DNA of 6,692 bases from Chloroflexota bacterium. Lineage in GTDB: Bacteria > Chloroflexota > Dehalococcoidia > SM23-28-2. A program made the translations under genes and the position numbers. Shown here piece by piece: positions 1 to 6,014 of the stretch. Location of the stretch: the NCBI GenBank assembly GCA_030691665.1, contig JAUYDU010000243.1, positions 1 through 6,692 of the forward strand, written 5' to 3'. The notes beneath the pieces are model-generated. The model worked only from the letters and a program-made list of their open reading frames with translations. It was not told the DNA's origin and made no database searches. Every line of letters begins with the position of its first letter. Positions within the stretch are counted from its first letter, which is position 1.

Positions 1-1
1 C

Positions 2-88
2 CCAGGCACGACCTACCGGCTGCGCTTCACGCTGGCCGGCACGTCGGTGCACCATCAACCGTCTCACCTCGTCGGCGCTATGTCCTGA
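2..88 (+). CDS. C-terminal fragment of a possible beta-sandwich (DUF642 / choice-of-anchor C-like) protein, cut by the window edge
   Basis: An open frame enters from the left edge and stops at TGA 86-88, giving 28 residues. The stretch PGTTYRLRFTLAG resembles the conserved strand pair of DUF642 and choice-of-anchor C domains, where 'G-x-TY-x-L-x-F-x-LAG' is typical of secreted or surface beta-sandwich proteins. In those families the domain goes on well beyond the LAG motif, but here only SVHHQPSHLVGAMS follows, so the protein looks truncated or frameshifted. It overlaps the end of the minus-strand HEAT gene by 25 bp, tail to tail. The assignment rests on one short motif. It could also be a chance open frame. 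Confidence 0.35.
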   Translation, partial: PGTTYRLRFTLAGTSVHHQPSHLVGAMS

Positions 89-1077
89 GGTCTGCACTTA
101 TCAGAGTCCATGAGGGCCTGGATTAGAGACTCCACAGCACGTGGGTCATTGAGCTTGCCCAAGGACGAGGCTGCGCTCGCTCGTACCAACCCGTCCTCGA
201 AATCCGTGCTGTGGACAGTGGTGTCCGCGAGGACCTGGATTAAGGGTTCCACTGCGCCGGGGTCATTGAGTTCCCCAAGGTACTCAGCTGCGCCCCTTCG
301 AATCGCATCCACAGGATGCGAGAGGAACCGGATCAGTGGATCTAGAGCACGCGAGTCCTTGAGTTCAACCAGGGACTGCGTCGCCCTCCATCGCACCTCC
401 CAGTCAGAGTCCGCTAGCGCATGAGACAAAGGTTCTAACGGCCGCGAATCGTTGAAGTGCCCCAGAGCAAAGGCGGCGCTTGCTCGCACCTCCGACTCCG
501 AGTCTTTGAGGGCCTCGATCAGAGGCGCCACAGCACGTGAGTCGTTGAGGTCCCTGAGCGCCAGGGTTGCGTTCCCTCGCACCCCCGAATCTGAGTCGGT
601 GACGGCCCGGATCAGAGGTTCTAGGCCGCGTGGGTCCTTGAGCTTGCCCAGGGCCCAGGCTGCTACCCTCCTTACCCACTCATCAGAGTCAGTGAGGGCC
701 TGGATCAAAGACTCCACAGCACGAGGATCCCCGATATTGCCTAAGGTTAGGGCTGCATTTCTTCGTACCTGCTCATCAGAGTCCGTGAGGGCCCGCATCA
801 GAGACTCCACTGCACGTGGCCCCCCGAGATTTCCCAGTGCCAGAACTGCCCTCCTTCGTACCCAGGGGGCGGGAATTCGCAAAGCAGCCTTCAGCAACTT
901 CCGGCGCATGGTCTTTGGCCCCCAACCCGACAAAGGTATACTGATGGGAACAGTGACCCACTCCCTCGGGGAGTATACCAGTAGTACAAACAGACTGCCA
1001 ACCAGAGAGACAGAGCAACCATTGGCAAACGCGATGAAGCTGCACTGTTTGGCCACATTAGTGTAGTTGCTGGGCAC
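64..1077 (-). CDS. HEAT-repeat (PBS lyase HEAT-like) protein with hydrophobic N-terminus
   Basis: The 337-codon product carries eight tandem alpha-helical HEAT repeats of the phycobilisome-lyase type from about residue 72 to 327. The period is exactly 31 residues, with a consensus like VRxxAAxALGxLxDPRAVEPLIxALxDSD. Repeat 7 has an 8-residue insertion near residues 286-293 (around TVHSTDFE). Such solenoids are protein-binding scaffolds, and no catalytic residues are visible. Residues 12-36 are hydrophobic (ending SLVGSLFVLLVYS) and may form a membrane anchor. The start is uncertain. GTG at 1077 has no clear ribosome binding site. ATG at 909 (MRRKLL, residue 57) is preceded by GGGGG at about 9 nt and would give a soluble 281-residue protein. 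The gene lies downstream of the KAP NTPase on the same strand, 312 bp away. The C-terminus stops ten residues after repeat 8 with no cap, so it may be shortened. Partner and pathway are unknown. Confidence 0.85.
   Translation of the reverse strand: MPSNYTNVAKQCSFIAFANGCSVSLVGSLFVLLVYSPREWVTVPISIPLSGWGPKTMRRKLLKAALRIPAPWVRRRAVLALGNLGGPRAVESLMRALTDSDEQVRRNAALTLGNIGDPRAVESLIQALTDSDEWVRRVAAWALGKLKDPRGLEPLIRAVTDSDSGVRGNATLALRDLNDSRAVAPLIEALKDSESEVRASAAFALGHFNDSRPLEPLSHALADSDWEVRWRATQSLVELKDSRALDPLIRFLSHPVDAIRRGAAEYLGELNDPGAVEPLIQVLADTTVHSTDFEDGLVRASAASSLGKLNDPRAVESLIQALMDSDKCRPQDIAPTR
97..864 (-). repeat. 93-bp tandem repeats encoding the HEAT units
   Basis: DNA-level tandem repetition of 93 bp underlies the protein repeats. 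Equivalent segments begin (plus-strand view, TGAGGGCC.. or TGACGGCC..) at 507, 600, 693 and 786. The copy at 111 is offset from 693 by 6 x 93 + 24 bp, the 24 bp being the 8-codon insertion. The copies at 111-141 and 693-723 differ at only a few bases (both contain GACTCCACAGCACG), which suggests recent duplication or gene conversion. Repeat number could vary between strains, and short-read assembly could collapse copies. Confidence 0.8.
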
Positions 1078-1098
1078 AGGGCCGAGGGCTGGCCATTT

Positions 1099-1317
1099 CT
1101 AGGTGTGCTGCTGAGGCTGCACGATAATCAAGAATGTGTATGTGTAGCCTTGGCTGACCGCCGCGACCTGCTGAGCAGGATTCCGCAGAGATCCTTCACC
1201 GGGAGGGGGCAAGCCTGCACCGCCCGGTGTGTTGTGCAGCGCGGCCGCCGCGGCAATCGATCCGGTAGGGTGGTCGAAGCCCCTGCTACGACGTCCCGTC
1301 TCCGAAGGCGGTTTCAC
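1099..1317 (-). CDS. Doubtful small ORF (72 codons) between the KAP and HEAT genes
   Basis: I do not recognise this product. The frame starts at GTG 1317, preceded by AAGGGA about 6 nt upstream, and stops at TAG 1099-1101. It sits 72 bp after the KAP stop and 21 bp before the GTG of the HEAT gene, so the three could be transcribed together. The peptide is Ala/Gly/Pro-rich with a run of five alanines and ends in a more hydrophobic GYTYTFLIIVQPQQHT. The frame is open upstream to a stop near 1369-1371, so it could instead be the relic of a longer gene. No motif supports a function. Without it, the 312-bp gap 1078-1389 holds nothing else I can identify. Confidence 0.3.
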   Translation of the reverse strand: MKPPSETGRRSRGFDHPTGSIAAAAALHNTPGGAGLPPPGEGSLRNPAQQVAAVSQGYTYTFLIIVQPQQHT

Positions 1318-1389
1318 AAGGAGTCCCTTTGCACCACCAACCCAGCCAGGGCAAAGGTCGGAAAGCCTTCGCTACCTATACCCTTACCA

Positions 1390-3543
1390 TTAGGCTATCG
1401 TCTCCGGGGGATCGAGGAACGTCTCAATGGCGAGCGTTTCGTCTGGCGACAGCGGCCTTGGCGGAGCCGCTTTCAATGTCTTCACTCGCGCAGACAGCAC
1501 ATCAATATCGAGGAACGTCGCCAGGTACTCCCGGCTTGTGAAGCGAATCACTGCCCACTTGCCCCCTCGGTCGGTTTCCATTTGATGTATGAAGGCGACG
1601 AGAACTTGAAGTAAGCCCTCGTCAGTCTGTATCTTGGATGCCAGGAACTGTGCAACCTCGCCTGTGCTTGCCCAGTCCTTCCATCTGAACACCAACATGA
1701 GAGGGTACACCCGGCCAAGCAAGCTATCTTCCCTTGCAGCCTGCCTAATCCTCTCCAGTAGCAGTCGCCGGGCCTTGCCTAGGGCTGCATCAGAGAAGAC
1801 AGGTTGGCCGTGCATGTCCAAATAACTCGCCCGATCTGGCGCCTTCTCCAACCGGTTCACCAAGGAGACAAGAGCAGTGAGTGCGGGGCAGGCTCCAGTG
1901 AGACGGGTGAGTTCAGCGTCCCGTCGCTGTTCATCGCTGATTTTGGCAAAGGCCTGAAGAGCGAGGAACCCCACTCTAGCCCTCGGGCCAACGTCGAACG
2001 CCCCTGGCGGGTCGATAGGGATCTCGTCGGCGACTGTGAATAGGGCACCCAGGAGTCCCACAAGGCCATCGTCAGACAACTCCCCACAGTGATCGTCAAA
2101 GTACTCTAGCACCCTTGTGATTGTGATTCGGCCTTCAGACATCACGGAGCGGAGCTGCCTCACCAGCCCTTCTTGATCAGCTACACGGCCCAGGATCTCG
2201 CTCAACTCTGCCTCGGACATGGCCCCTTCAGGCAAGCAAAGCAGCAGGTAGACATCGAAGTGGGCTAGTGAACACATCCGCCGTTTTGCACGCCACGCCG
2301 TATCCCAGTCTCCGCCATCATAGGTGGCACCACCGAAATACCGGCCCGCTCTGGGAAACAGGCTCAGGAGGAGGTGGGTGGACGGCTGTTTTAGGTGATC
2401 GCCACTGGCACCGAGGGCCTCATCCAGGCTCGGCGGCAAAGCCGGCCTCTCCCCTTGTCTGAGGTCGACGAGTAACGGCGCGTCAAGGAGGAGGGACTGC
2501 CTGTTTCCAGGATCAGCGATGAACGCGTACAGGCCAGGGTTGAACGTGCGGATCACCTCCAAGGTGATGAAGTCGATTGCGTTTACTTCACCTCGGACCA
2601 TTGGGAAGTTCAGTTTTATCCCGTTGAGGCATCTGATGACATCCCGAGGGGTGAGGATGAAGCGGCGAAGCCCCCCCAGGTAAAGTTCGCGCCATCTGTC
2701 TTGCTCTTCCTCCTCCCAGCTCGTGTCACCCACAGCGTTTTGCAGCCCTTCCAGGAAGAGGGTCTCCAACTGCTGCGGGGTTGCACGAGGGATGTCCAAT
2801 GCAACTTGGGCGATCTTCTCCAGATAGGCCTGCCCTCCGATTCCCGGATATGCCTTGTCGAGCGCGGACGCTACGGGGCCTCGATCGAACGCGAGGACGT
2901 ACGTGGTGTTTGGCATGTCCGCACTCAGGCGGATCAGACGGAGCATGAGTAGCATCGAGTCCGGCTCAAGCCTGTCCAGGTCGTCTATCATAACGACGAG
3001 CCGCTTCTCTAGCTTCATCATGTGTTTGTAGATCTCAGCGCGCAACTGCTCCAGCGTCTTGTCTTTCATCATCTGCGTGAGGCCTTTTGCAGACAACGTG
3101 GCGATCTTGCTCGGCCGTCCCAAGGAAGCAAGGCCAGGCAGGCTCTCGCCCGCCGACAGCACCACGGCTAGCGTCTCCAATAGCCTCCCAAGCTGCTGGC
3201 CCGCCTTGCCTCGATCCCTTAACCCTAGCGCAATTCGCACGTCCCGGAAGAACATCGCGATGAGTTGATCCGTCGCCGCGAAATGCCATGGATTGAACCT
3301 CAAGACGATGGGCGCTGGGCCTCGCACAGGTGCGCCCTCGCGAATCTGAGCTTCAATCAGATTCAAGAGTGAGGTCTTTCCCGACCCCCACCGCCCGTAG
3401 AGAGCGACGACCAGGCATGCCGGGTCTGAGTACTTCAGGATCTGTGCCGCGATGTGCTCCGCGAACCGGGCCCTTCCGAGTCTGTCTTGCTCAAGCGTGG
3501 TGATAGGCCGGTCCGCGATAGCTACCGTTGATGGGTCGCGCAT
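1390..3543 (-). CDS. KAP-family P-loop NTPase
   Basis: The 717-residue protein is a predicted ATPase of the KAP family (named after Kidins220/ARMS and PifA), a group of STAND-related NTPases often linked to membranes, plasmids and phage exclusion. Visible hallmarks in order: DRPI..L..DRLGRARFA at 11-28; Walker A GRWGSGKTS at 50-58; the KAP signature FNPWHF at 83-88; Walker B VVMIDDLDRL at 183-192; the sensor-like strand TYVLAFDR at 214-221; YLEKIAQVALDIP at 240-252; and TPRDVIRCLN at 298-307 followed by the conserved LNFPMVRGEVNAIDF block. The region between Walker A and B, where many KAP proteins carry membrane helices, has only a weakly hydrophobic stretch (about 119-142), so this copy is probably soluble. 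Residues after about 360 form a helical C-terminal half without a motif I recognise. The ATG at 3543 is well supported by GGAGG 8 nt upstream. The start is divergent from the lipoprotein gene and lies upstream of the HEAT gene on the same strand. Confidence 0.93.
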   Translation of the reverse strand: MRDPSTVAIADRPITTLEQDRLGRARFAEHIAAQILKYSDPACLVVALYGRWGSGKTSLLNLIEAQIREGAPVRGPAPIVLRFNPWHFAATDQLIAMFFRDVRIALGLRDRGKAGQQLGRLLETLAVVLSAGESLPGLASLGRPSKIATLSAKGLTQMMKDKTLEQLRAEIYKHMMKLEKRLVVMIDDLDRLEPDSMLLMLRLIRLSADMPNTTYVLAFDRGPVASALDKAYPGIGGQAYLEKIAQVALDIPRATPQQLETLFLEGLQNAVGDTSWEEEEQDRWRELYLGGLRRFILTPRDVIRCLNGIKLNFPMVRGEVNAIDFITLEVIRTFNPGLYAFIADPGNRQSLLLDAPLLVDLRQGERPALPPSLDEALGASGDHLKQPSTHLLLSLFPRAGRYFGGATYDGGDWDTAWRAKRRMCSLAHFDVYLLLCLPEGAMSEAELSEILGRVADQEGLVRQLRSVMSEGRITITRVLEYFDDHCGELSDDGLVGLLGALFTVADEIPIDPPGAFDVGPRARVGFLALQAFAKISDEQRRDAELTRLTGACPALTALVSLVNRLEKAPDRASYLDMHGQPVFSDAALGKARRLLLERIRQAAREDSLLGRVYPLMLVFRWKDWASTGEVAQFLASKIQTDEGLLQVLVAFIHQMETDRGGKWAVIRFTSREYLATFLDIDVLSARVKTLKAAPPRPLSPDETLAIETFLDPPETIA

Positions 3544-3595
3544 GGTATCATCCTCCGAGTTTGCCGCGCCCAGGGCTTTTGAGTGCGCAGCCAGT

Positions 3596-3601
3596 ATTCT
3601 A
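3596..3601 (-). promoter_or_regulatory. Candidate -10 element for the KAP NTPase gene
   Basis: On the minus strand the hexamer TAGAAT (5 of 6 to TATAAT) lies 52 nt upstream of the KAP start codon. No good -35 is found at 16-18 bp. The same hexamer TAGAAT recurs upstream of the small conserved gene at 6244-6249, which modestly supports its use by this organism. Confidence 0.25.
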
Positions 3602-3994
3602 GCGCGTTGGATGGCTCTGAGGAATCGGGCTCCTGGCCTCGCCCATCAGAGGTCATTAGGTGGTTCTTTCGGAGCCGCCTTCGGGAGCCGATTGGCCGCA
3701 GCTACAGAAGCGTCTACCTTCCTGGGGCGGCCGCGATGATGCCGGCGTTGCACGGAAAGTCATTTTGTGACCAGGCCGTTGGGCCACGGCCCGTCGGGCC
3801 CGAGTATGCTACACATGAAAGCGTTTTGTTCGGTCCGGCCAGCCCTGCAATCCTGCTCGCCTCCCTCTGAGTTGGTGGCAGCTACTGCCTTTCGCCGGAG
3901 CGCCTGGTGGGTGCGGAAGACCTATGGCTTCGTCAGCCCCACGAGGGCGTTGGAATTGCTCATAAATCGTGGGCGCCGGGCGGGAGACAGTCAT

Positions 3995-4023
3995 TTGACT
4001 AGACCAGAAGGCAAGGGTATGGT
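3995..4023 (+). promoter_or_regulatory. Sigma70-like promoter candidate for the lipoprotein gene
   Basis: TTGACT (3995-4000, 5 of 6 to the consensus) is followed after exactly 17 bp by TATGGT (4018-4023, 4 of 6). Transcription would start near 4030, giving a leader of about 136 nt before the ATG at 4166. That leader contains all of the palindromes between 4038 and 4150. The match is by eye only. Confidence 0.4.
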
Positions 4024-4037
4024 GTGCGTGACCCTTT

Positions 4038-4110
4038 CTGCCCTGGCAGGGGTTCAGGGCCAGCGCCAAATGGGAAATCCCGGCTCAGGGCGCTTGCTGC
4101 CAGGTGGCAG
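4038..4110. repeat. Cluster of palindromes and a direct repeat in the lipoprotein leader
   Basis: Palindrome A is CTGCC-CT-GGCAG (4038-4049). Palindrome B is CTGCCA-GG-TGGCAG (4097-4110). They share the half-site CTGCC/GGCAG and their centres are 60 bp apart, close to a whole number of helical turns. Between them lie a direct repeat GG(T/C)TCAGGGC at 4051-4060 and 4082-4091 and the palindrome GGGAAATCCC at 4072-4081. The layout fits paired operators for one dimeric regulator, or alternative RNA hairpins just after the presumed transcription start. Confidence 0.5.
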
Positions 4111-4134
4111 AATGAGGCTGTCATAACCAAGACG

Positions 4135-4160
4135 CGCACGGCCTCGTGCGAGGAAGGGGG
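4135..4160 (+). promoter_or_regulatory. Leader hairpin next to a strong ribosome binding site
   Basis: CGCACG (4135-4140) and CGTGCG (4145-4150) pair perfectly around a 4-nt GCCT loop. The purine-rich ribosome binding site AGGAAGGGGG (4151-4160) follows immediately, 5 nt from ATG 4166, and fixes that start. The hairpin ends exactly where the ribosome binding site begins, so it could modulate translation. That is inference. Confidence 0.45.
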
Positions 4161-4165
4161 CGCTG

Positions 4166-5788
4166 ATGCGTCCGCACCTGCGCTGGCTCCTGACCCTCGT
4201 CGCTCTGGCAACCCTGTCCCTGCTGGCGGCCTGCGGCCCCGCAGCCACGCCTACTGCAACGCCTTGGCCGGGCGGAGGCTTCGATATGCCCTCTGCCTCC
4301 GGCATCCCCACCCCTACACCGACCCGCGCTCCGTCGTTTCCTACGGCTACCCCGGCCCCCAGGCCCGCAGCCACACCCACTGCCACGCCCAGGCCAGGGC
4401 AGCCTCCTCCCCCCACCCCTACGCCGCCCGCCGGACAGGTGGCCTACCAGCCGGGGAGCGCGCCCGCACAAGAGCGGATAATCGTTCGCACTGTGGATGC
4501 GACGCTGGTGGTGGACGATGTGACGCAGGCTATGGACAGCATCGGCGCCGTCGCCAGGCAGATGGGGGGATGGGTGGTATCGTCGAGCCAGTCCCAGAGG
4601 CACGCCGGCGCCATCTCCGTCCGCGTGCCGGCCCAGCGCCTGGACGAGGCCCTCAGCCGATTGAGAGACCTGGCTGTGAAAGTGGAGTCGCTGAACGCCA
4701 CCAGCCAGGACTTCACCGACGAGTACTCGGATACTCAGGCCCGCGTGCGGAACCTTCAGGCCACGGAGGACGCGCTGATTGGATTCCTCGCCAAGGCGCA
4801 GAACGTGGAGGAGGCGCTCAAGGTCCAGGTGGAGCTGACCAAAGTGCAAGGGCAGATAGAGCAGCTACAGGGACGGCTGGGCTTCCTGGAGCAGTCCTCG
4901 GCCTACTCGCTGGTCAACGTGCAACTGAAACTGGTGGGCATGAGCATGTCCGTGGACGCGGGCCCGGACCTGACGGTGAAGGAAGGGGAGCCTATCAGCT
5001 TCCGCGCCTCGTTCACGCCGCCTGAGGGCATCACCAGCTTCACCTACGAGTGGGACTTCGGGGACGAGACTCCAACCATCGGCGGCAGCCGCACGGCCCC
5101 GGAGCCTGCCAGCGCGAGCAGGGCCACTGCCACCGTGACCCGCGTCTATCGGAGCAGCGAGCAGTCACCTTTCATCGTGACCGTCAAGGTGCGCGGCAGC
5201 GGCGACGCCGGGGCCGCCGAGGGGATGGACACGCTCATCGTGAAGGTGGTCAAGGTGAAGCCCATCGAGGTGTACGCCGGGCCGGACGTGACGGTCAAGG
5301 CGGGGGACACCGTCACGTTCGATGGCTCTTTCACGCGTCCGGTCGGGTTCTCGGACCTCCGTCTCGCCTGGGACTTCGGCGATGGCTCGGCCCCCGCGAG
5401 CAGCAGTGTGCCAGAGGGTGCAACTACCACTACGGTGACCCACGTCTATCAGAACTATCGGCCAGCGCCCTTTTTCGCAATCTTGACCATAAGCGCCACC
5501 AGCGAGGCCGGGCCTGTTGAAGCCAGCGACAGCGTTCAGGTCTCAGTGCGGAGCAAGGAAGCCATCGCAGGCTCGTGGAACCCAGGTGGCACAGCCAAGA
5601 GTTCCGCTCGCGCCCTGGTGACGATAGGTCAGGCCCTGGGCACGCTACTGATATGGCTTGGAATCTTCCTGCCGTTGTGGGGCGCCATCGTCGCGCTGGC
5701 AGTCTTCCTGGGCCGGAGGAGCCGCAGGGCGCACGCCACACGGCCCAGGAGGTCGCCACCTGAGCCAGACATTCCGGAGGGGAAGTAG
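4166..5788 (+). CDS. DUF4349-like lipoprotein with two PKD domains and a C-terminal membrane helix
   Basis: The 540-residue protein begins with a lipoprotein signal peptide: Arg at 2 and 6, a hydrophobic core, and lipobox LLAAC with the lipidated Cys at 23. Residues 27-88 form a Pro/Thr/Ala linker with several TPTATP units. Residues about 103-256 match the DUF4349 pattern: IVRTVDATLVVDDV, GGWVVSS, ISVRVPAQRLDEALSRL, then a coiled-coil hairpin (about 185-240) and a closing strand NVQLKLV. Two PKD beta-sandwiches follow, about 262-362 (motif YEWDFGDE at 294-301) and 367-462 (AWDFGDGS at 401-408). Each starts with AGPD and ends in a strand of PFIVTVKV type. A membrane helix at about 487-515 precedes a basic Arg-rich tail. 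DUF4349 has no assigned biochemical function. PKD domains usually act in extracellular adhesion or as spacers. DUF4349 proteins as I know them have the membrane helix soon after the coiled coil, so the PKD pair looks inserted. The protein is expected on the outer face of the membrane, tethered at both ends. Confidence 0.9.
   Translation: MRPHLRWLLTLVALATLSLLAACGPAATPTATPWPGGGFDMPSASGIPTPTPTRAPSFPTATPAPRPAATPTATPRPGQPPPPTPTPPAGQVAYQPGSAPAQERIIVRTVDATLVVDDVTQAMDSIGAVARQMGGWVVSSSQSQRHAGAISVRVPAQRLDEALSRLRDLAVKVESLNATSQDFTDEYSDTQARVRNLQATEDALIGFLAKAQNVEEALKVQVELTKVQGQIEQLQGRLGFLEQSSAYSLVNVQLKLVGMSMSVDAGPDLTVKEGEPISFRASFTPPEGITSFTYEWDFGDETPTIGGSRTAPEPASASRATATVTRVYRSSEQSPFIVTVKVRGSGDAGAAEGMDTLIVKVVKVKPIEVYAGPDVTVKAGDTVTFDGSFTRPVGFSDLRLAWDFGDGSAPASSSVPEGATTTTVTHVYQNYRPAPFFAILTISATSEAGPVEASDSVQVSVRSKEAIAGSWNPGGTAKSSARALVTIGQALGTLLIWLGIFLPLWGAIVALAVFLGRRSRRAHATRPRRSPPEPDIPEGK
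4244..4429 (+). repeat. Low-complexity Pro/Thr/Ala linker coding region
   Basis: This C-rich stretch encodes residues 27-88 of the lipoprotein, with units such as ATPTATP and PTPTPT. It is likely a flexible, possibly glycosylated, spacer that lifts the folded domains off the membrane. Shadow open frames on both strands across it come from its biased composition and should be ignored. Confidence 0.65.
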
Positions 5789-5800
5789 GCGGAGCGCCTA
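5786..5800. terminator. Palindrome covering both convergent stop codons; weak terminator candidate
   Basis: TAGGCG-GAG-CGCCTA is a perfect 6-bp inverted repeat with a 3-nt loop. Its left TAG (5786-5788) is the stop of the lipoprotein. Its right end, read on the minus strand, is the TAG stop of the small ORF 5798-5983. No T-tract follows on either strand, so a classical intrinsic terminator is not supported. It may act as a short bidirectional hairpin. Confidence 0.3.
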
Positions 5801-5983
5801 GGCGACGACCTCTATCCTTCTGGACCACAACAAGGCTTGTGGGCCATACACATCGCCCAGGCCTCCAGAGCCGCCCGACGCTCTTGGGCCAAGCTCGACA
5901 AGTGCCTCCAACATTTGGAGCGGCAGCGCGATGTCCCAGGGAGTGACCTTCCTAGCCTCCTGTGTGGTACTCGTCTTCCCCAC
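5798..5983 (-). CDS. Unrecognised small protein (61 codons)
   Basis: I do not recognise the product. It starts at GTG 5983, preceded by GGAG about 4 nt upstream, and ends at TAG 5798-5800. It follows the conserved 58-residue gene on the same strand with a 31-bp gap, so the two could be co-transcribed. The peptide has a basic N-terminus, a helix-like segment VTPWDIALPLQMLEALVEL, a Gly/Ser-rich turn, and a C-terminal PQALLWSRRIEVVA. The mix of residues is more protein-like than in the overlapping plus-strand frame. No domain or catalytic motif is visible, and it may not be translated. Confidence 0.4.
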   Translation of the reverse strand: MGKTSTTQEARKVTPWDIALPLQMLEALVELGPRASGGSGGLGDVYGPQALLWSRRIEVVA

Positions 5984-6014
5984 GCATCTCCGCTCCCATC
6001 GGAGGTCCCCTCAG

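Larger units (their letters stand above)
3544..4165. other. 622-bp divergent intergenic region
   Basis: No convincing gene lies here. Open frames on both strands lack protein-like composition and ribosome binding sites. The region separates the start of the KAP NTPase (minus) from the start of the lipoprotein (plus). It holds promoter candidates for both genes, a GC-rich set of alternating arms (GGGCC 3781-3785, GGCCC 3788-3792, GGGCC 3796-3800), and the palindrome cluster 4038-4110 listed separately. The stretch 3602-3780 shows nothing I can interpret. Confidence 0.6.

Noticed and set aside
452..1066. Long plus-strand open frame antisense to the HEAT repeats
   Set aside because: It is repetitive only because the HEAT units repeat with a period divisible by three; the Arg/Ser-rich composition is that of a shadow frame.
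1105..1614. 169-codon plus-strand open frame across the KAP gene's 3' end
   Set aside because: It is Arg/Cys-rich, lies antisense to a well-supported KAP C-terminus and has no motif.
3767..4126. 119-codon plus-strand frame in the divergent intergenic region
   Set aside because: Weak GTG start, no motif, composition not protein-like, and it overlaps the promoter and palindrome cluster.
4121..4849. 242-codon minus-strand frame opposite the lipoprotein
   Set aside because: Gly/Arg/His-rich antisense shadow of the GC-rich linker region.
4024..5025. 333-codon plus-strand frame overlapping the lipoprotein
   Set aside because: Gly/Arg/Ala-rich frame running through the low-complexity linker; the overlapping frame has a signal peptide, DUF4349-like and PKD features.
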